This document shows, in pieces, positions 46,165 to 55,136 of a stretch of DNA of 64,000 nucleotides. Each line of letters opens with the position of its first letter. Position 1 is the stretch's first letter. The notes below the pieces were generated by a model, which had not been told where the DNA came from, made no database searches, and saw nothing but the letters and a program-made list of their open reading frames with translations. Source of the DNA: an uncultured Caryophanales bacterium (lineage in GTDB: Bacteria; Bacillota_I; Bacilli_A; RFN20; CAG-826); NCBI GenBank assembly GCA_946612115.1, contig CAMOEI010000004.1, positions 36,823 to 100,822 of the forward strand, read 5' to 3'. A program made the position numbers and the translations under genes.

Positions 46165-47034
46165 ATGAAAAAACCTGAATATGATCCACAGACAGTAAAA
46201 TTTCCTTATTCGGAATATACTGATCAACATTATTTGAAACTCAAAAAAGATAACGGAGTAGTTTTTGATGAAAACTATCCATATTTTGATAACTCTCCTT
46301 CATTTAGGTTTAAAAGAAGACTAGTTAGAATCCTCTTATATGTTTTAGTTTTCTTGTTAGCTAGAATCAGAATGGGTTTAAAAATTGAAGGAAGAAAGCA
46401 TCTAAAAAACAACAAAGCCTTGCTTAAGCAAGGAGTTGTCTCTTTCTGCAATCACGTTCATATGTGGGATTTTATCGGAGTGATGAGAGGTATCATTCCT
46501 TTTAATCCTCGTTTATTGGCCTGGGATAAAAACCTCAACGGAGAAAACGCTGGATTAATTAGAATGGTTGGAGGAGTCCCAATTCCTACCAATAATTTAA
46601 AAGGACAAGTAAAGTTTTCTAGTGAAGTAGATAAATTCCTTAAAAGTGGAGGATGGCTACATATTTATCCTGAGGCTTGTATGTGGGAATATTATCGACC
46701 AATTAGACCTTTTAAAGTTGGCGCCGCTAATTACGCAGTGAAAGCAGATAAACCAATCCTTCCAATGGTCTATGTCTACCGTAAACCTGGCTGGATTAGA
46801 AGAAAGATCTTTGGTCAAATTGCTTTATTCACATTAAGAATTGGAAACCCGATCTTTGTTGATAAATCTCTTCCTCAAGAAGAAAGAGCAAGAGACCTAA
46901 CTATTAGATGCCATCAAGAGATGGTAAAATTAGCGGGTATCAAAAATAATATTTACGAGCCTATTTTCAATCACTCAAAAAGAATTGATTACTACGCTAC
47001 AGAATATGGCGTAGGCTATAAGGGCAGCTTCTAA
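46165..47034 (+). CDS. PlsC-like 1-acylglycerol-3-phosphate acyltransferase
   Basis: A 289-residue membrane-associated acyltransferase of phospholipid synthesis. The catalytic HX4D motif is in FCNHVHMWDFIG, and the substrate-binding motif reads YPEACMWEYYRP in place of the common FPEGTR. One N-terminal helix (about 48-65) anchors it. The start is at 46165 (MKKPEYDPQ); the frame is open upstream through the tRNA, which is not coding. TATCCT (46153-46158) stands six bases before the ATG and no ribosome site is visible. Substrate could also be a glycolipid precursor. Confidence 0.82.
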   Translation: MKKPEYDPQTVKFPYSEYTDQHYLKLKKDNGVVFDENYPYFDNSPSFRFKRRLVRILLYVLVFLLARIRMGLKIEGRKHLKNNKALLKQGVVSFCNHVHMWDFIGVMRGIIPFNPRLLAWDKNLNGENAGLIRMVGGVPIPTNNLKGQVKFSSEVDKFLKSGGWLHIYPEACMWEYYRPIRPFKVGAANYAVKADKPILPMVYVYRKPGWIRRKIFGQIALFTLRIGNPIFVDKSLPQEERARDLTIRCHQEMVKLAGIKNNIYEPIFNHSKRIDYYATEYGVGYKGSF

Positions 47035-47051
47035 TAATAGAAATATTTCTA

Positions 47052-47080
47052 TTGATATTTAAATCTTATTTGTTTATATT
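47052..47080 (+). promoter_or_regulatory. Promoter of tRNA-Ala
   Basis: TTGATA (47052-47057) and TATATT (47075-47080) are 17 bases apart, 13 bases before the mature tRNA start. Confidence 0.7.
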
Positions 47081-47092
47081 ATTTAAGCGCCT

Positions 47093-47168
47093 GGGTCCAT
47101 AGCTCATCTGGGAGAGCGCCTCCATGGCATGGAGGAGGTGGCCGGTTCGAGCCCGGTTGGATCCACCA
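47093..47168 (+). tRNA. tRNA-Ala (anticodon GGC)
   Basis: Acceptor GGGTCCA (47093-47099) pairs with TGGATCC (47158-47164), including the G3.U70 identity pair. The anticodon stem CCTCC/GGAGG holds loop ATGGCAT (anticodon GGC). The T loop is TTCGAGC and CCA is encoded at 47166-47168. Confidence 0.95.
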
Positions 47169-47181
47169 AAATCAAAATTTT

Positions 47182-47208
47182 CCCCTTAGCAAAATGTTGA
47201 GGGGTTTT
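47182..47208 (+). terminator. Terminator after tRNA-Ala
   Basis: A 10-bp stem begins CCCCTTAGCA (47182-47191) and closes with TGTTGAGGGG (47195-47204, including three G-T pairs), followed by TTTTATTTT. Confidence 0.8.
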
Positions 47209-47259
47209 ATTTTGAAAAGTGTGGCACTTTTGTGACAGATTGTTTGCTATACTATCCAC

Positions 47260-47375
47260 ACTAAACAGGAAAAACACCTTGTTTAGATACAGCAAAATAT
47301 TTAACTTGGCCTACCTAACTAAGATTAAATGTAATTTAAAACCCTGCATGTTGTCTGAGGATGACGCAGGGTTTT
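47260..47375 (+). ncRNA. Candidate small RNA, about 115 nt
   Basis: An extended -10 (TGC then TATACT, 47245-47253) with no start codon and ribosome site downstream predicts an RNA from about 47260. It would begin with a hairpin CTAAACA/TGTTTAG (from 47261 to 47286) and end in a 10-bp terminator, AAAACCCTGC/GCAGGGTTTT (47338-47347 and 47366-47375). A 7-bp inverted repeat AGTGTGG/CCACACT (47218-47224, 47256-47262) brackets the promoter. No known RNA family recognised. The final hairpin also works as terminator for the minus-strand gene ending at 47381. Confidence 0.4.
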
Positions 47376-47380
47376 ATTAT

Positions 47381-48532
47381 TTATAAATAATAATCACAGA
47401 TTGCTTTGCAGTTATCGTAGCGGTGATCACCAACAAAACCTTTTCTAATATTTTCTCTTTCTTTAGTAAACCTATCTTCTTTATCAAGGTTCTTGAAGAA
47501 ATCAAACAATTCTTCTTTGTTCCAGATCTTTTCCCCTGGTAAATAATTATCGACTTCTTTAACAGTAAAGCCCCTATTGGCCTCATATCTAGCTTTATCG
47601 ACAGTGACAAAACCTATCTTTCTATTTAATAATAAGAATGCGTAAAACGCACTTGAGTAGTCTGTTAACATTGCTTTAGATAAGGAATAGATAACTGAAT
47701 TAGAAATACCTTTTTCAATAAGATATTCGTTTTCAATAAATCTGATATTAGATAAGTTTTCTGGAATAGATGTTCCTTTTTGAGCGTGATGAATTTTGAT
47801 TAAGAGTAATTGCTTATTTTCTTTGAGTAAATTATTAAGTTTGACTAAGTCTTCGTCGCTTAAATTAATTGGATATTCATCTTGGAAAAACTTCGCATCT
47901 TGTTTGTGCTCGTTTCTAAAAGTGCATAAAGAACAAATGATATCTAAATCTTCATTTATACCTAAATCTTTAAGAAAATCCGCCTTTTTGCAGGAATTTT
48001 TAAAGATTTCATCGTTTCTAGGGAATCCGTTAATCACGATTGGATGAGTCTTAAAATGAGGATATTTAGCTTCTAGAATTTCTTTAGCTTTATCTCCTCC
48101 AAAAATGGATTCGACAGTGTTAACTTGTGGTCCAAGAATATAGTCATAGTATTTTGAACAATCTTTAATTGGGAATTCACCATGACCTAAATTGACAAGT
48201 TTAGTGCCTTCGTTTAACTTCATATTTTTCCAATAGTTGTCATAAGAGAAAAAGATGACTTTCGCTTTTAACGAATATTTATAAAGAGCGACCTTGTTTT
48301 TATAAGAAATCATGTCACTATTCTTTAAGCCAATCTTTAGGCCAAATTCCCTTTGGGCTTTATTAGTAACAATATACTTGATCTTGTAATTCTTGTAATT
48401 CTCTCTAACATATTTAAAAAGTTCATAAGAGTTATCATAAAAATAATCTGATGACTCAAAAATAATGTAGTTATCTTCTTTTTTTGTTGTTGCTCTAATT
48501 GAGCCAAATAAAATTTTTTCAATTGCTTTCAT
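47381..48532 (-). CDS. CDP-glycerol glycerophosphotransferase-like protein (TagB/TagF family)
   Basis: A protein of the poly(glycerol/ribitol-phosphate) polymerase family that transfers polyol phosphate onto a glycan or teichoic-acid-like chain. Family landmarks are KVIFFSYDNYWKNMKLNEGT, LVNLGHGEFPIKD (the catalytic HG region), INGFPRNDEIF, LLIKIHHAQKG and the conserved ML(T)DYSSAFYAFLLLNRKIGF. I place the start at ATG 48532 (MKAIEKILFG), 383 residues, where TATACT lies nine bases upstream; the frame is open to 48607, giving up to 408 residues. Confidence 0.83.
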   Translation of the reverse strand: MKAIEKILFGSIRATTKKEDNYIIFESSDYFYDNSYELFKYVRENYKNYKIKYIVTNKAQREFGLKIGLKNSDMISYKNKVALYKYSLKAKVIFFSYDNYWKNMKLNEGTKLVNLGHGEFPIKDCSKYYDYILGPQVNTVESIFGGDKAKEILEAKYPHFKTHPIVINGFPRNDEIFKNSCKKADFLKDLGINEDLDIICSLCTFRNEHKQDAKFFQDEYPINLSDEDLVKLNNLLKENKQLLLIKIHHAQKGTSIPENLSNIRFIENEYLIEKGISNSVIYSLSKAMLTDYSSAFYAFLLLNRKIGFVTVDKARYEANRGFTVKEVDNYLPGEKIWNKEELFDFFKNLDKEDRFTKERENIRKGFVGDHRYDNCKAICDYYL

Positions 48533-48635
48533 AACAGCAATAGTATAAATCATCTTGAAGCGTTGTTGTCTAGTTTTCTTAAAAAATAAGAAAAAAGATG
48601 TAAACAAATCAACAAATCGATTATAGTAATGAGGT

Positions 48636-49592
48636 ATGGTTGATATTTCATTTATTATCCCGGTTCATAACTCTGCAAAGACTTTAGAAAGATGCATTCA
48701 CTCCGTCTTTTTTAATCCAACCAATAAAACATATGAAATTATCGCAGTTGATGACTTCTCTAGTGACAATTCATTTGAGGTTTTAAATGAACTTAAAGGA
48801 CACAAGCCTAACAACTGTATTTTTGAGACCATTAGATTAGAAGAAAATGTTGGAGTGCAAAAGACAAGATTTGTAGGTTTAGAAAAATCTCAAGGTAAAT
48901 ATGTTTATTTTCTTGATTCTGATGATGAAATAGTCCCTGAGTTTATTGAAAAAACAATTAATAAAATGGAAGACGAAAAGCTCGATGTTCTTTTAATAAA
49001 CTGTGATGTTATAGAAGAGAAAAAAACATCTACTTTAATTGCTAAATCATCTTTTGATCATGTTAGAACATATGGCGCATATTTAGAAAGTTTATTATTT
49101 GGTGATTTTGGATTTACTTCTACTCATGTTTATAAAAGTACAGTTTTTGATCACGTTAAAATTAATGAACTTCCTAAATTATCATTTACAGAAGATTTGA
49201 ATTTATATATCGAAATTGTTAGTAAAACCGACTTATTTGTAGGTATTTTGAATGAAAATTTATATAAGTACTATATGGCTAAGAATTGGCACAAGTCAAA
49301 GATGAACGTATCTAACGCCAATGATTCTTTATATGTTATCAACAAGCGTTATGAAATTGTCAAATCCTCTTATAGCGATAAAATGAATGTTTTTAGAAGA
49401 GGCAATCTCAAAGCCTGTTTAAGATTAATTCATTCAGTTAAGAAAACAAAAAATATCGCAAGAAAAGAAAAGAAATTGTTGCTTCAACAGATTAGAAACG
49501 CAGAAGTTGTTCAAGTTGTAACAAACTTATCGATTAGCGAATTCTTTAATTTGCAATTGAAGGATAAAATCCGTTATATCTTATACATCTAA
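48636..49592 (+). CDS. Glycosyltransferase family 2
   Basis: A 318-residue GT-A glycosyltransferase. The N-terminal ISFIIPVHNSAKTLERCI, the IIAVDDFSSDNSFEVL block and the metal-binding YVYFLDSDDEIVPEF are diagnostic of GT2. The C-terminal third is basic and probably peripheral to the membrane. Divergent from the CDP-glycerol transferase gene. TATAGT (48622-48627) is eight bases before the ATG; the GAGG at 48631 is too close to act as a ribosome site. Confidence 0.9.
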   Translation: MVDISFIIPVHNSAKTLERCIHSVFFNPTNKTYEIIAVDDFSSDNSFEVLNELKGHKPNNCIFETIRLEENVGVQKTRFVGLEKSQGKYVYFLDSDDEIVPEFIEKTINKMEDEKLDVLLINCDVIEEKKTSTLIAKSSFDHVRTYGAYLESLLFGDFGFTSTHVYKSTVFDHVKINELPKLSFTEDLNLYIEIVSKTDLFVGILNENLYKYYMAKNWHKSKMNVSNANDSLYVINKRYEIVKSSYSDKMNVFRRGNLKACLRLIHSVKKTKNIARKEKKLLLQQIRNAEVVQVVTNLSISEFFNLQLKDKIRYILYI

Positions 49593-49652
49593 TCTTCTTT
49601 TAATATACTCTCAAATAAAGTCTATATTGTTTTGTATTTAGTTTTACTAAAC

Positions 49653-49681
49653 TTGCAAAATATTTTTTTATTTACTAATAT
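49653..49681 (+). promoter_or_regulatory. Leaderless-type promoter of the fusion gene
   Basis: TTGCAA (49653-49658) and TAATAT (49676-49681) are 17 bases apart; the ATG at 49688 follows after exactly six bases. Confidence 0.65.
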
Positions 49682-49687
49682 ATTCGC

Positions 49688-52309
49688 ATGCTATTTGTAT
49701 TGCCCGCAATTGCGTTACTATTAATATTCGGAATCAGACTTCAAAAGCCTGAAGATAGAAGTAGTGTTTATTTAGAAAAAGTGTCAACTTTCCCTGTTAG
49801 GGGTATTTTTATTATCTTAATCGTTATGGCCTCTTATATGTCCACTCTTGGACCAGGGGCTTTAAATGATTTTGATCGCCCTTTATATAATCTTTTTGGC
49901 TTATATGGTTATGGCCAGTTATTATATGCCCCATTATTCTTCTATTCTGGATACGGAATATTCCAAAAGTTTATTATTAAAGGTAAAAAGTACGCTCAGC
50001 ACATTCCGCTTCAGCAAATATTAAGACACTATTTATCTTTCTTTATCGTATGGATTATTTTCGTCATTATTAATTTAGCTTATAAATCTAACTATTCTTT
50101 AGATGTGTATTTAAAATCTTCTATAGGTTTAGACACGATAGGAAATAGTGCGTGGTACGTGATGATTATGTTAATCATGTATTTTATCTCATTTATTTCT
50201 TTTAGAGTTGCTGATAAAAAGACTGCGGTTGTTATTAACTTAGTCGGTGCAATCTTTGTGGCTTTTGGAATGAGGGCGTTAGGGTCACCAAGTTATGTGA
50301 CCAATCCTCTATTTGTTTATTTCTTTGGAATTTGGTATGCCTATCTTAAAGATAGAATAGACGCAAAAGTTGAAAAAAGGCCATACCTTAGATATGTTAC
50401 TTTGCTAGGCTCTGCTGCTTTATTTGTTGGTTTCCATTTCTACTATTTAAATGTTCCATATACAGAAAACAAAGAATTGCTTTTGATTATCCCGATGCTT
50501 TTGATCTGCGTATTTATCGTTTCTTTTACATCAATCTTTAAGATTAGAAGCAAGATTTTACATTTCTTTGGCGCTAATGCGTTCTGGATTTATTTATTAC
50601 ATTTATTACCAATTCTCTTATTGAAGAGAATAAGCTTTATTACTGAATATAAATATGTTTATTTCGCAGTTAGCTTCATAGTCACTATTGGTTTAGCGTT
50701 TGTGATGAACAAAGTATTTAATTATTTCTGGGATATCTTTGCTAAACATCACGGCAACGCCAGTGAAGAAAGTAATGTCAAATTAGGAATTGTTATTTCT
50801 TATATCACTTTATTCGTTTCTATTATTGGAGCGTTTGTTGTTACTCCAAGAGTGTTAGAGAATCTAGGCGATGCTCAATATGGTTTGCTTAGCTTTGCTA
50901 ATTCTATTACCGCCTGGTTAACAGTTATTTCTAGTGCTTTAGCGGCTTCTTATATTAAGTTTGCTAGTGATAGACATAAAGAAGGTAAAGATGAAGGACT
51001 TGTAAATAGGTCCTATATTAAGATATTTGGAATACTTGCCGGAATCATGCTCCTAATTATCGGAGTGGGTGTCGGATTGTTCTTTGCTTTTGATATCAAA
51101 CTTCCTCAATATTCTTGGGAAGAAAATAGATTAATTTTATCTTTATTACTCATCTCTGGAGTTAACGTCGCACTTAATGTTTTGTTCTCGGTATTTAACA
51201 ATTTCTTAACTTATCGAAAGCAATTTATTTTCATTAGAATTGTCGCTCTTGCAGTCTCATTTTTAACGTTTGCCTGTAACCTAATTTTCTCTTTCTTAAC
51301 AAAGAATGTTTTATCGATTTCCATTGCCGCAGTTTGTATTACTACAGTTAGCAGTGCGATTACGATTTTATATGCATTTAAGAAAGAAAAGATGACTTTT
51401 GCTAGGAGTTCTGATCGAAAAGAGACTTCTACACTTATTAAAGCAATCATTACTTTCTCAAGTTTTATTTTGCTTAATGCGGTAGTTGACCAAATTAATG
51501 TTAACCTCGATAAAACTATATTAGGTATCATGGTGAATGCTGAAGCGGTTACCGACTATACATTAGCGAAATATTTCAATGCTTACTTATTAACTTTATC
51601 TGTTGCGATTTCTTCTACCTTTGTCCCTAAGATTCATGAGCTTGTTGCCAATAATAAAAAAGAAGAATTAAATGCTTTATATTTGAAAGTATCTACTTCT
51701 CAAATGGCGGTGATGTTTTTAGTTGGTGGTGGGTTCTTTGCGGTTGGTAAAGAATTCATGGGTTTATGGCTTGGAATGGAAAAAGAATATATTTATTATT
51801 ACGCTTTGATACCAATTGCCTTAGATATGGTTGCTCTTAGCTACAATACTTGTATTGAAATCCAAAGAGCGATGAACAAGCACAAATTTAGAGCGTTCTT
51901 ATATATTGGGCTCGCTTTAGTAAATGTTGCTTTATCTGTTGTTCTTATTAAGGTCTTACCAAAAGGTTATGAGATTTGGGGTGCGTTTATCGGCACAGCC
52001 TTCTCAGTAGTAGTTGGTAACTGGATTATTCTAAATATTTATAACAAAGTTAAGATTGGTTTACCTATAGGTAAATTAGCTTTCAATTTATTTAAACACG
52101 CTTTATACGCTGGAGCGGGAGTGGCAGTTGCTTTAGTTATGAGAAAGTTCCTCCCTAACTCAATGGCGTTAACACTAAGATTTATTTCACAAGGGTTTGC
52201 CTTTGTGATTATATATTTTGGATTACTTCTTGTCTTTGAAAGAAAGACAGCAATCCCAATGTTTAAGAAAATTTTTGGCAAAATCAAAGCCTTAGCGAAA
52301 GGAAGATAA
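49688..52309 (+). CDS. Fusion: acyltransferase-3-like domain + Wzx-type flippase
   Basis: An 873-residue polytopic protein with two parts. Residues about 1-350 follow the acyltransferase-3 (OafA-type) pattern: TFPVRGIFIILIVMASYMS, YSGYGIFQKFIIKGKKYAQH, NSAWYVMIMLIMYFISF and FWIYLLHLLPILLLKRI. The catalytic His expected 11 residues after Arg38 is Ser49. Residues about 365-873 are a complete flippase: VKLGIVISYITLFVSIIGAF, TPRVLENLGDAQYGLLSF and so on through about 14 helices. It would present or modify a lipid-linked glycan and flip it. It is followed two bases later by a glycosyltransferase gene. Confidence 0.8.
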   Translation: MLFVLPAIALLLIFGIRLQKPEDRSSVYLEKVSTFPVRGIFIILIVMASYMSTLGPGALNDFDRPLYNLFGLYGYGQLLYAPLFFYSGYGIFQKFIIKGKKYAQHIPLQQILRHYLSFFIVWIIFVIINLAYKSNYSLDVYLKSSIGLDTIGNSAWYVMIMLIMYFISFISFRVADKKTAVVINLVGAIFVAFGMRALGSPSYVTNPLFVYFFGIWYAYLKDRIDAKVEKRPYLRYVTLLGSAALFVGFHFYYLNVPYTENKELLLIIPMLLICVFIVSFTSIFKIRSKILHFFGANAFWIYLLHLLPILLLKRISFITEYKYVYFAVSFIVTIGLAFVMNKVFNYFWDIFAKHHGNASEESNVKLGIVISYITLFVSIIGAFVVTPRVLENLGDAQYGLLSFANSITAWLTVISSALAASYIKFASDRHKEGKDEGLVNRSYIKIFGILAGIMLLIIGVGVGLFFAFDIKLPQYSWEENRLILSLLLISGVNVALNVLFSVFNNFLTYRKQFIFIRIVALAVSFLTFACNLIFSFLTKNVLSISIAAVCITTVSSAITILYAFKKEKMTFARSSDRKETSTLIKAIITFSSFILLNAVVDQINVNLDKTILGIMVNAEAVTDYTLAKYFNAYLLTLSVAISSTFVPKIHELVANNKKEELNALYLKVSTSQMAVMFLVGGGFFAVGKEFMGLWLGMEKEYIYYYALIPIALDMVALSYNTCIEIQRAMNKHKFRAFLYIGLALVNVALSVVLIKVLPKGYEIWGAFIGTAFSVVVGNWIILNIYNKVKIGLPIGKLAFNLFKHALYAGAGVAVALVMRKFLPNSMALTLRFISQGFAFVIIYFGLLLVFERKTAIPMFKKIFGKIKALAKGR

Positions 52310-52311
52310 TT

Positions 52312-53436
52312 ATGGAAAGAATTTTGATGGTCGTTGGCTCTTTAGGAATGGGTGGAGCAGAAACCTTACTTGTTAACTTATTAAAAAACATTGATCGGGA
52401 TGTCATCATGTTCGACTTCGTCTGTTTAGATGATGGAGCGCATGGGGTATATGAAGATACAGTTAAAGAATTAGGTTCTAATGTTTATCATTTACCAAAA
52501 TATAAAATCTACAACAGTGGTTCTTTTAAGAAAGCTTGGGAAAGATTCTTTAATGAACATCCAGACTATAAAATTATCCACACCCATCACTCTAGTAGTG
52601 TTGCAATTATTTTAAAGATTGCTAAACAACACGGTTTATATTGCATAGCCCATAGTCACAGCGCTGGATTTAATCATAGCGGTCTTATGGGTTTACTACA
52701 TAAAAGTTTAACGAAGAAAACACGTAAAAGAGCAGACCATTTCTTTACCTGTTCTCATCCTGCTGCTGTTGCGGCGTTTGGAAAAGAAGTCGCTGATGAT
52801 CCAACTAGATTAACTATGTTAAATAATGGAGTGCTTTCTTCTAATTACCGATATAACCCAGAAATTAGAAAATCTATTAGAGAAGAATTAAGATTGGATG
52901 ATGATGTTACTTTATACGCTCACGTTGGGCGATTTACCTATCAAAAGAATCATAAATACTTACTTAAAATTTTCGCTGAAGTTCTTAAAAAAGACCCTAA
53001 GAGTAGATTGCTCCTTTTAGGAGAAGGTGAACTTAAAAGCGAAATTATGCTCAATATTTCTAATTTAGGCTTAGAAGGAAAAGTCATCATTAAAGGAATT
53101 GTTTTAAACCCTTGGGATTATTTACAAGCCGCTGATTATTTTGTCTTCCCTTCAATTAATGAAGGATTACCTCTATCAGTAGTGGAAGCTCAAGCTAGTG
53201 GATTAAAAGTATTAATGAGTGATACTATCGCTAAAGAAACAATTATTACCGACTTAGTGTCCACAATGAGTATTGAGGTTGAACCATCTTTATGGGCTGA
53301 TAAATTAATCGCCACCAAGAACTATAAAAGAAGAGATACTTATCAAGAAGTTATCAAAAGTGGATTCGATATCTCTAGCAGTGCTAAATTTATGCAAGAT
53401 TATTATGTAAATCTTTTAAAGGAGTTATCTAAATAA
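52312..53436 (+). CDS. Glycosyltransferase family 4 (EpsF-like)
   Basis: A 374-residue GT-B enzyme. MERILMVVGSLGMGGAETLL is the EpsF/CapM-like start with the glycine-rich GGAE loop. The donor domain shows LYAHVGRFTYQKNH, LLLLGEGELKSEI, VIIKGIVLNPWDYLQAADYF and the E-x7-E motif in FPSINEGLPLSVVEAQASG. It is coupled to the fusion gene upstream and overlaps the next glycosyltransferase start by one base. Sugar specificity unknown. Confidence 0.9.
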   Translation: MERILMVVGSLGMGGAETLLVNLLKNIDRDVIMFDFVCLDDGAHGVYEDTVKELGSNVYHLPKYKIYNSGSFKKAWERFFNEHPDYKIIHTHHSSSVAIILKIAKQHGLYCIAHSHSAGFNHSGLMGLLHKSLTKKTRKRADHFFTCSHPAAVAAFGKEVADDPTRLTMLNNGVLSSNYRYNPEIRKSIREELRLDDDVTLYAHVGRFTYQKNHKYLLKIFAEVLKKDPKSRLLLLGEGELKSEIMLNISNLGLEGKVIIKGIVLNPWDYLQAADYFVFPSINEGLPLSVVEAQASGLKVLMSDTIAKETIITDLVSTMSIEVEPSLWADKLIATKNYKRRDTYQEVIKSGFDISSSAKFMQDYYVNLLKELSK

Positions 53437-54524
53437 TGGAAAAGATTAAAGTCTGCCATATTGTTGGATCAATGAATAAAGGTGGAGTAGAATCCGTTGT
53501 TTTATCTTATTCAAAAGAATTAAAAGATGATGTCAGTCCAACATTTGTTTGCTTTGAAGACTCTAAATATATTCCTTTTGAAGAAATTGGCGCTATTGGA
53601 GGAAAGGTTGAAATAATTCCTCACGTTAAACACTTAGGTGCTTTTAACAAAGCATTAACAAAAGTGTTAAATAACGGCCAATTTGATATTGTTCATAGTC
53701 ATATAAACACGTTAAGTGTTTTTCCTTTAAAAGTTGCTAAAAAGTGTGGTTATAAAATAAGAATCGCACATTCACATTCTCAAAGTAGTAAAAAAGAATT
53801 CGTGAGAAATATGATCAAGAACTTCTTGAAGAAGTTTTCTAAAAAATACGCGACTTATTTTATCGCTTGTGGAGAAGTTGCTGGCAGATATCAATTTGGT
53901 AATCAAGCTTTTGAAAAAGGCGAAGTCAAAATTATTAAAAATGCGATTAAGTTATCTAATTACAAATTCTCTAGTAGTGATCGAGAAGAAGTTAGAAAAG
54001 AACTCGGTATTCCATTTGACGCTAATGTTGCTGGTAACATTGGTAGATTATGTGAAACTAAGAATCAAATGTTTATTCTTGAGATTGCTAAAAAACTTCC
54101 TGATGTTCACTTTGTAATTGTCGGTGGAGGACCACTAGAAGAAGAACTTAAAAATAAAATTGTAGAGTATAAATTATCTAATGTTCATTTAGCAGGAGTC
54201 ACTAATAACACCGCTAGATACTATAGCGCTTTTGACTCATTTATTTTGCCAAGTTTATATGAAGGAGTTCCAGTTACTGGCATTGAAGCTCAGGCAAATG
54301 GTTTATATGTAATCTATTCAAATAATGTCCCTAAAGAGTCTTTATTATCTGACTATGGCGAATTTATTTCTATCGAGCCAAACTATATCAATAAGTGGGT
54401 TAATGCAATTTCGAATAAGAAAGAACATCAAAATCATAATAAAGACATCACAACTGCAGGATTTAATATTGAAGAAGCAAGCAAAGAATTATTAAATGTC
54501 TATAAATCATTGCTACAAAAATAG
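53436..54524 (+). CDS. Glycosyltransferase family 4 (EpsF-like), second copy
   Basis: A 362-residue GT4 similar in layout to the preceding gene: VCHIVGSMNKGGVESVVLSY, IDIVHSHINTL-type HSH motif (VHSHINTLSVFPLK), VAGNIGRLCETKNQ, VIVGGGPLEEELKN and LPSLYEGVPVTGIEAQANG with both Glu of the E-x7-E motif. The two genes probably arose by duplication and add successive sugars. A strong terminator starts at the base after its stop codon. Confidence 0.9.
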   Translation: MEKIKVCHIVGSMNKGGVESVVLSYSKELKDDVSPTFVCFEDSKYIPFEEIGAIGGKVEIIPHVKHLGAFNKALTKVLNNGQFDIVHSHINTLSVFPLKVAKKCGYKIRIAHSHSQSSKKEFVRNMIKNFLKKFSKKYATYFIACGEVAGRYQFGNQAFEKGEVKIIKNAIKLSNYKFSSSDREEVRKELGIPFDANVAGNIGRLCETKNQMFILEIAKKLPDVHFVIVGGGPLEEELKNKIVEYKLSNVHLAGVTNNTARYYSAFDSFILPSLYEGVPVTGIEAQANGLYVIYSNNVPKESLLSDYGEFISIEPNYINKWVNAISNKKEHQNHNKDITTAGFNIEEASKELLNVYKSLLQK

Positions 54525-54549
54525 GTTATTAAATATTAATAACTTTTTT
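54525..54549 (+). terminator. Terminator of the fusion-glycosyltransferase operon
   Basis: GTTATTA (54525-54531) pairs with TAATAAC (54537-54543) around a five-base loop, followed by TTTTTT. Confidence 0.85.
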
Positions 54550-54650
54550 ATAATTTGTCCCAAATAAATTTCCTTAAAAATTTTATAATTTGAACATTTT
54601 AAATATTTTTTTCTTTTGAGAAAAATCATTTTTTTTGCGATAATAATGTT

Positions 54651-55136
54651 ATGAAATATAACATAAATGATACAGTCGTCCATTCTCGAGAAGGACTATC
54701 GTACATTGCCGATGTCACAAAGATTGGTGACAAGGATTATTATGTCGTGCGTAAGTTAAAGGATGGAAAGGAAAATTTTTACGTCTTATTTGATCGCACC
54801 GATAGTATAATTCGTCCAATCATGAATTATGATGAAGCGAAAAAAGTTATCGACTATATGAAGACTGTTGACGCTAATTTCATCTCCAATACAAAACAAA
54901 GAAGAGATCAGTACAAAAAAAGACTTCTTTCTGGAGATGTCTTAGATTTAGCGTACTTAGCTAGACAGTTATTTTTCTTCAACTACTATAATGAACATGG
55001 TCAAGTTGTAAAATTAGGACCAACCGACTTACAAATGCTTAAAGACGCTGAATCAATTTTATTCGATGAGTTTGCTTTATCGTTTAAATGCGATAGACAA
55101 GACGTCGCTAAAAAAGTTGCAGAACTTATCGCTTAG
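54651..55136 (+). CDS. CarD/CdnL-family RNA polymerase-binding transcription regulator
   Basis: A 161-residue protein. The N-terminal CarD/TRCF RNA-polymerase-interaction domain (NINDTVVHSREGLSYIADVT, KDYYVVRKLKDGKENFYVL) is followed by a helical DNA-binding domain (about 65-161) with WYRQRxxRxRLxSGD-like spacing (QRRDQYKKRLLSGDVLDLAY). It would stabilise open promoter complexes, mostly at rRNA and housekeeping promoters. An extended -10 (TGC then GATAAT, 54636-54644) is six bases before the ATG and no ribosome site exists. Its 3' end overlaps the convergent phosphatase gene by 11 bases. Confidence 0.88.
   Translation: MKYNINDTVVHSREGLSYIADVTKIGDKDYYVVRKLKDGKENFYVLFDRTDSIIRPIMNYDEAKKVIDYMKTVDANFISNTKQRRDQYKKRLLSGDVLDLAYLARQLFFFNYYNEHGQVVKLGPTDLQMLKDAESILFDEFALSFKCDRQDVAKKVAELIA

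Noticed and set aside
47104..47295. 63-codon minus-strand open frame with the string GLEPATSSM near its end
   Set aside because: It is the antisense of tRNA-Ala and its terminator; GLEPATS-type strings are a well-known artefact of translating tRNA genes in reverse.
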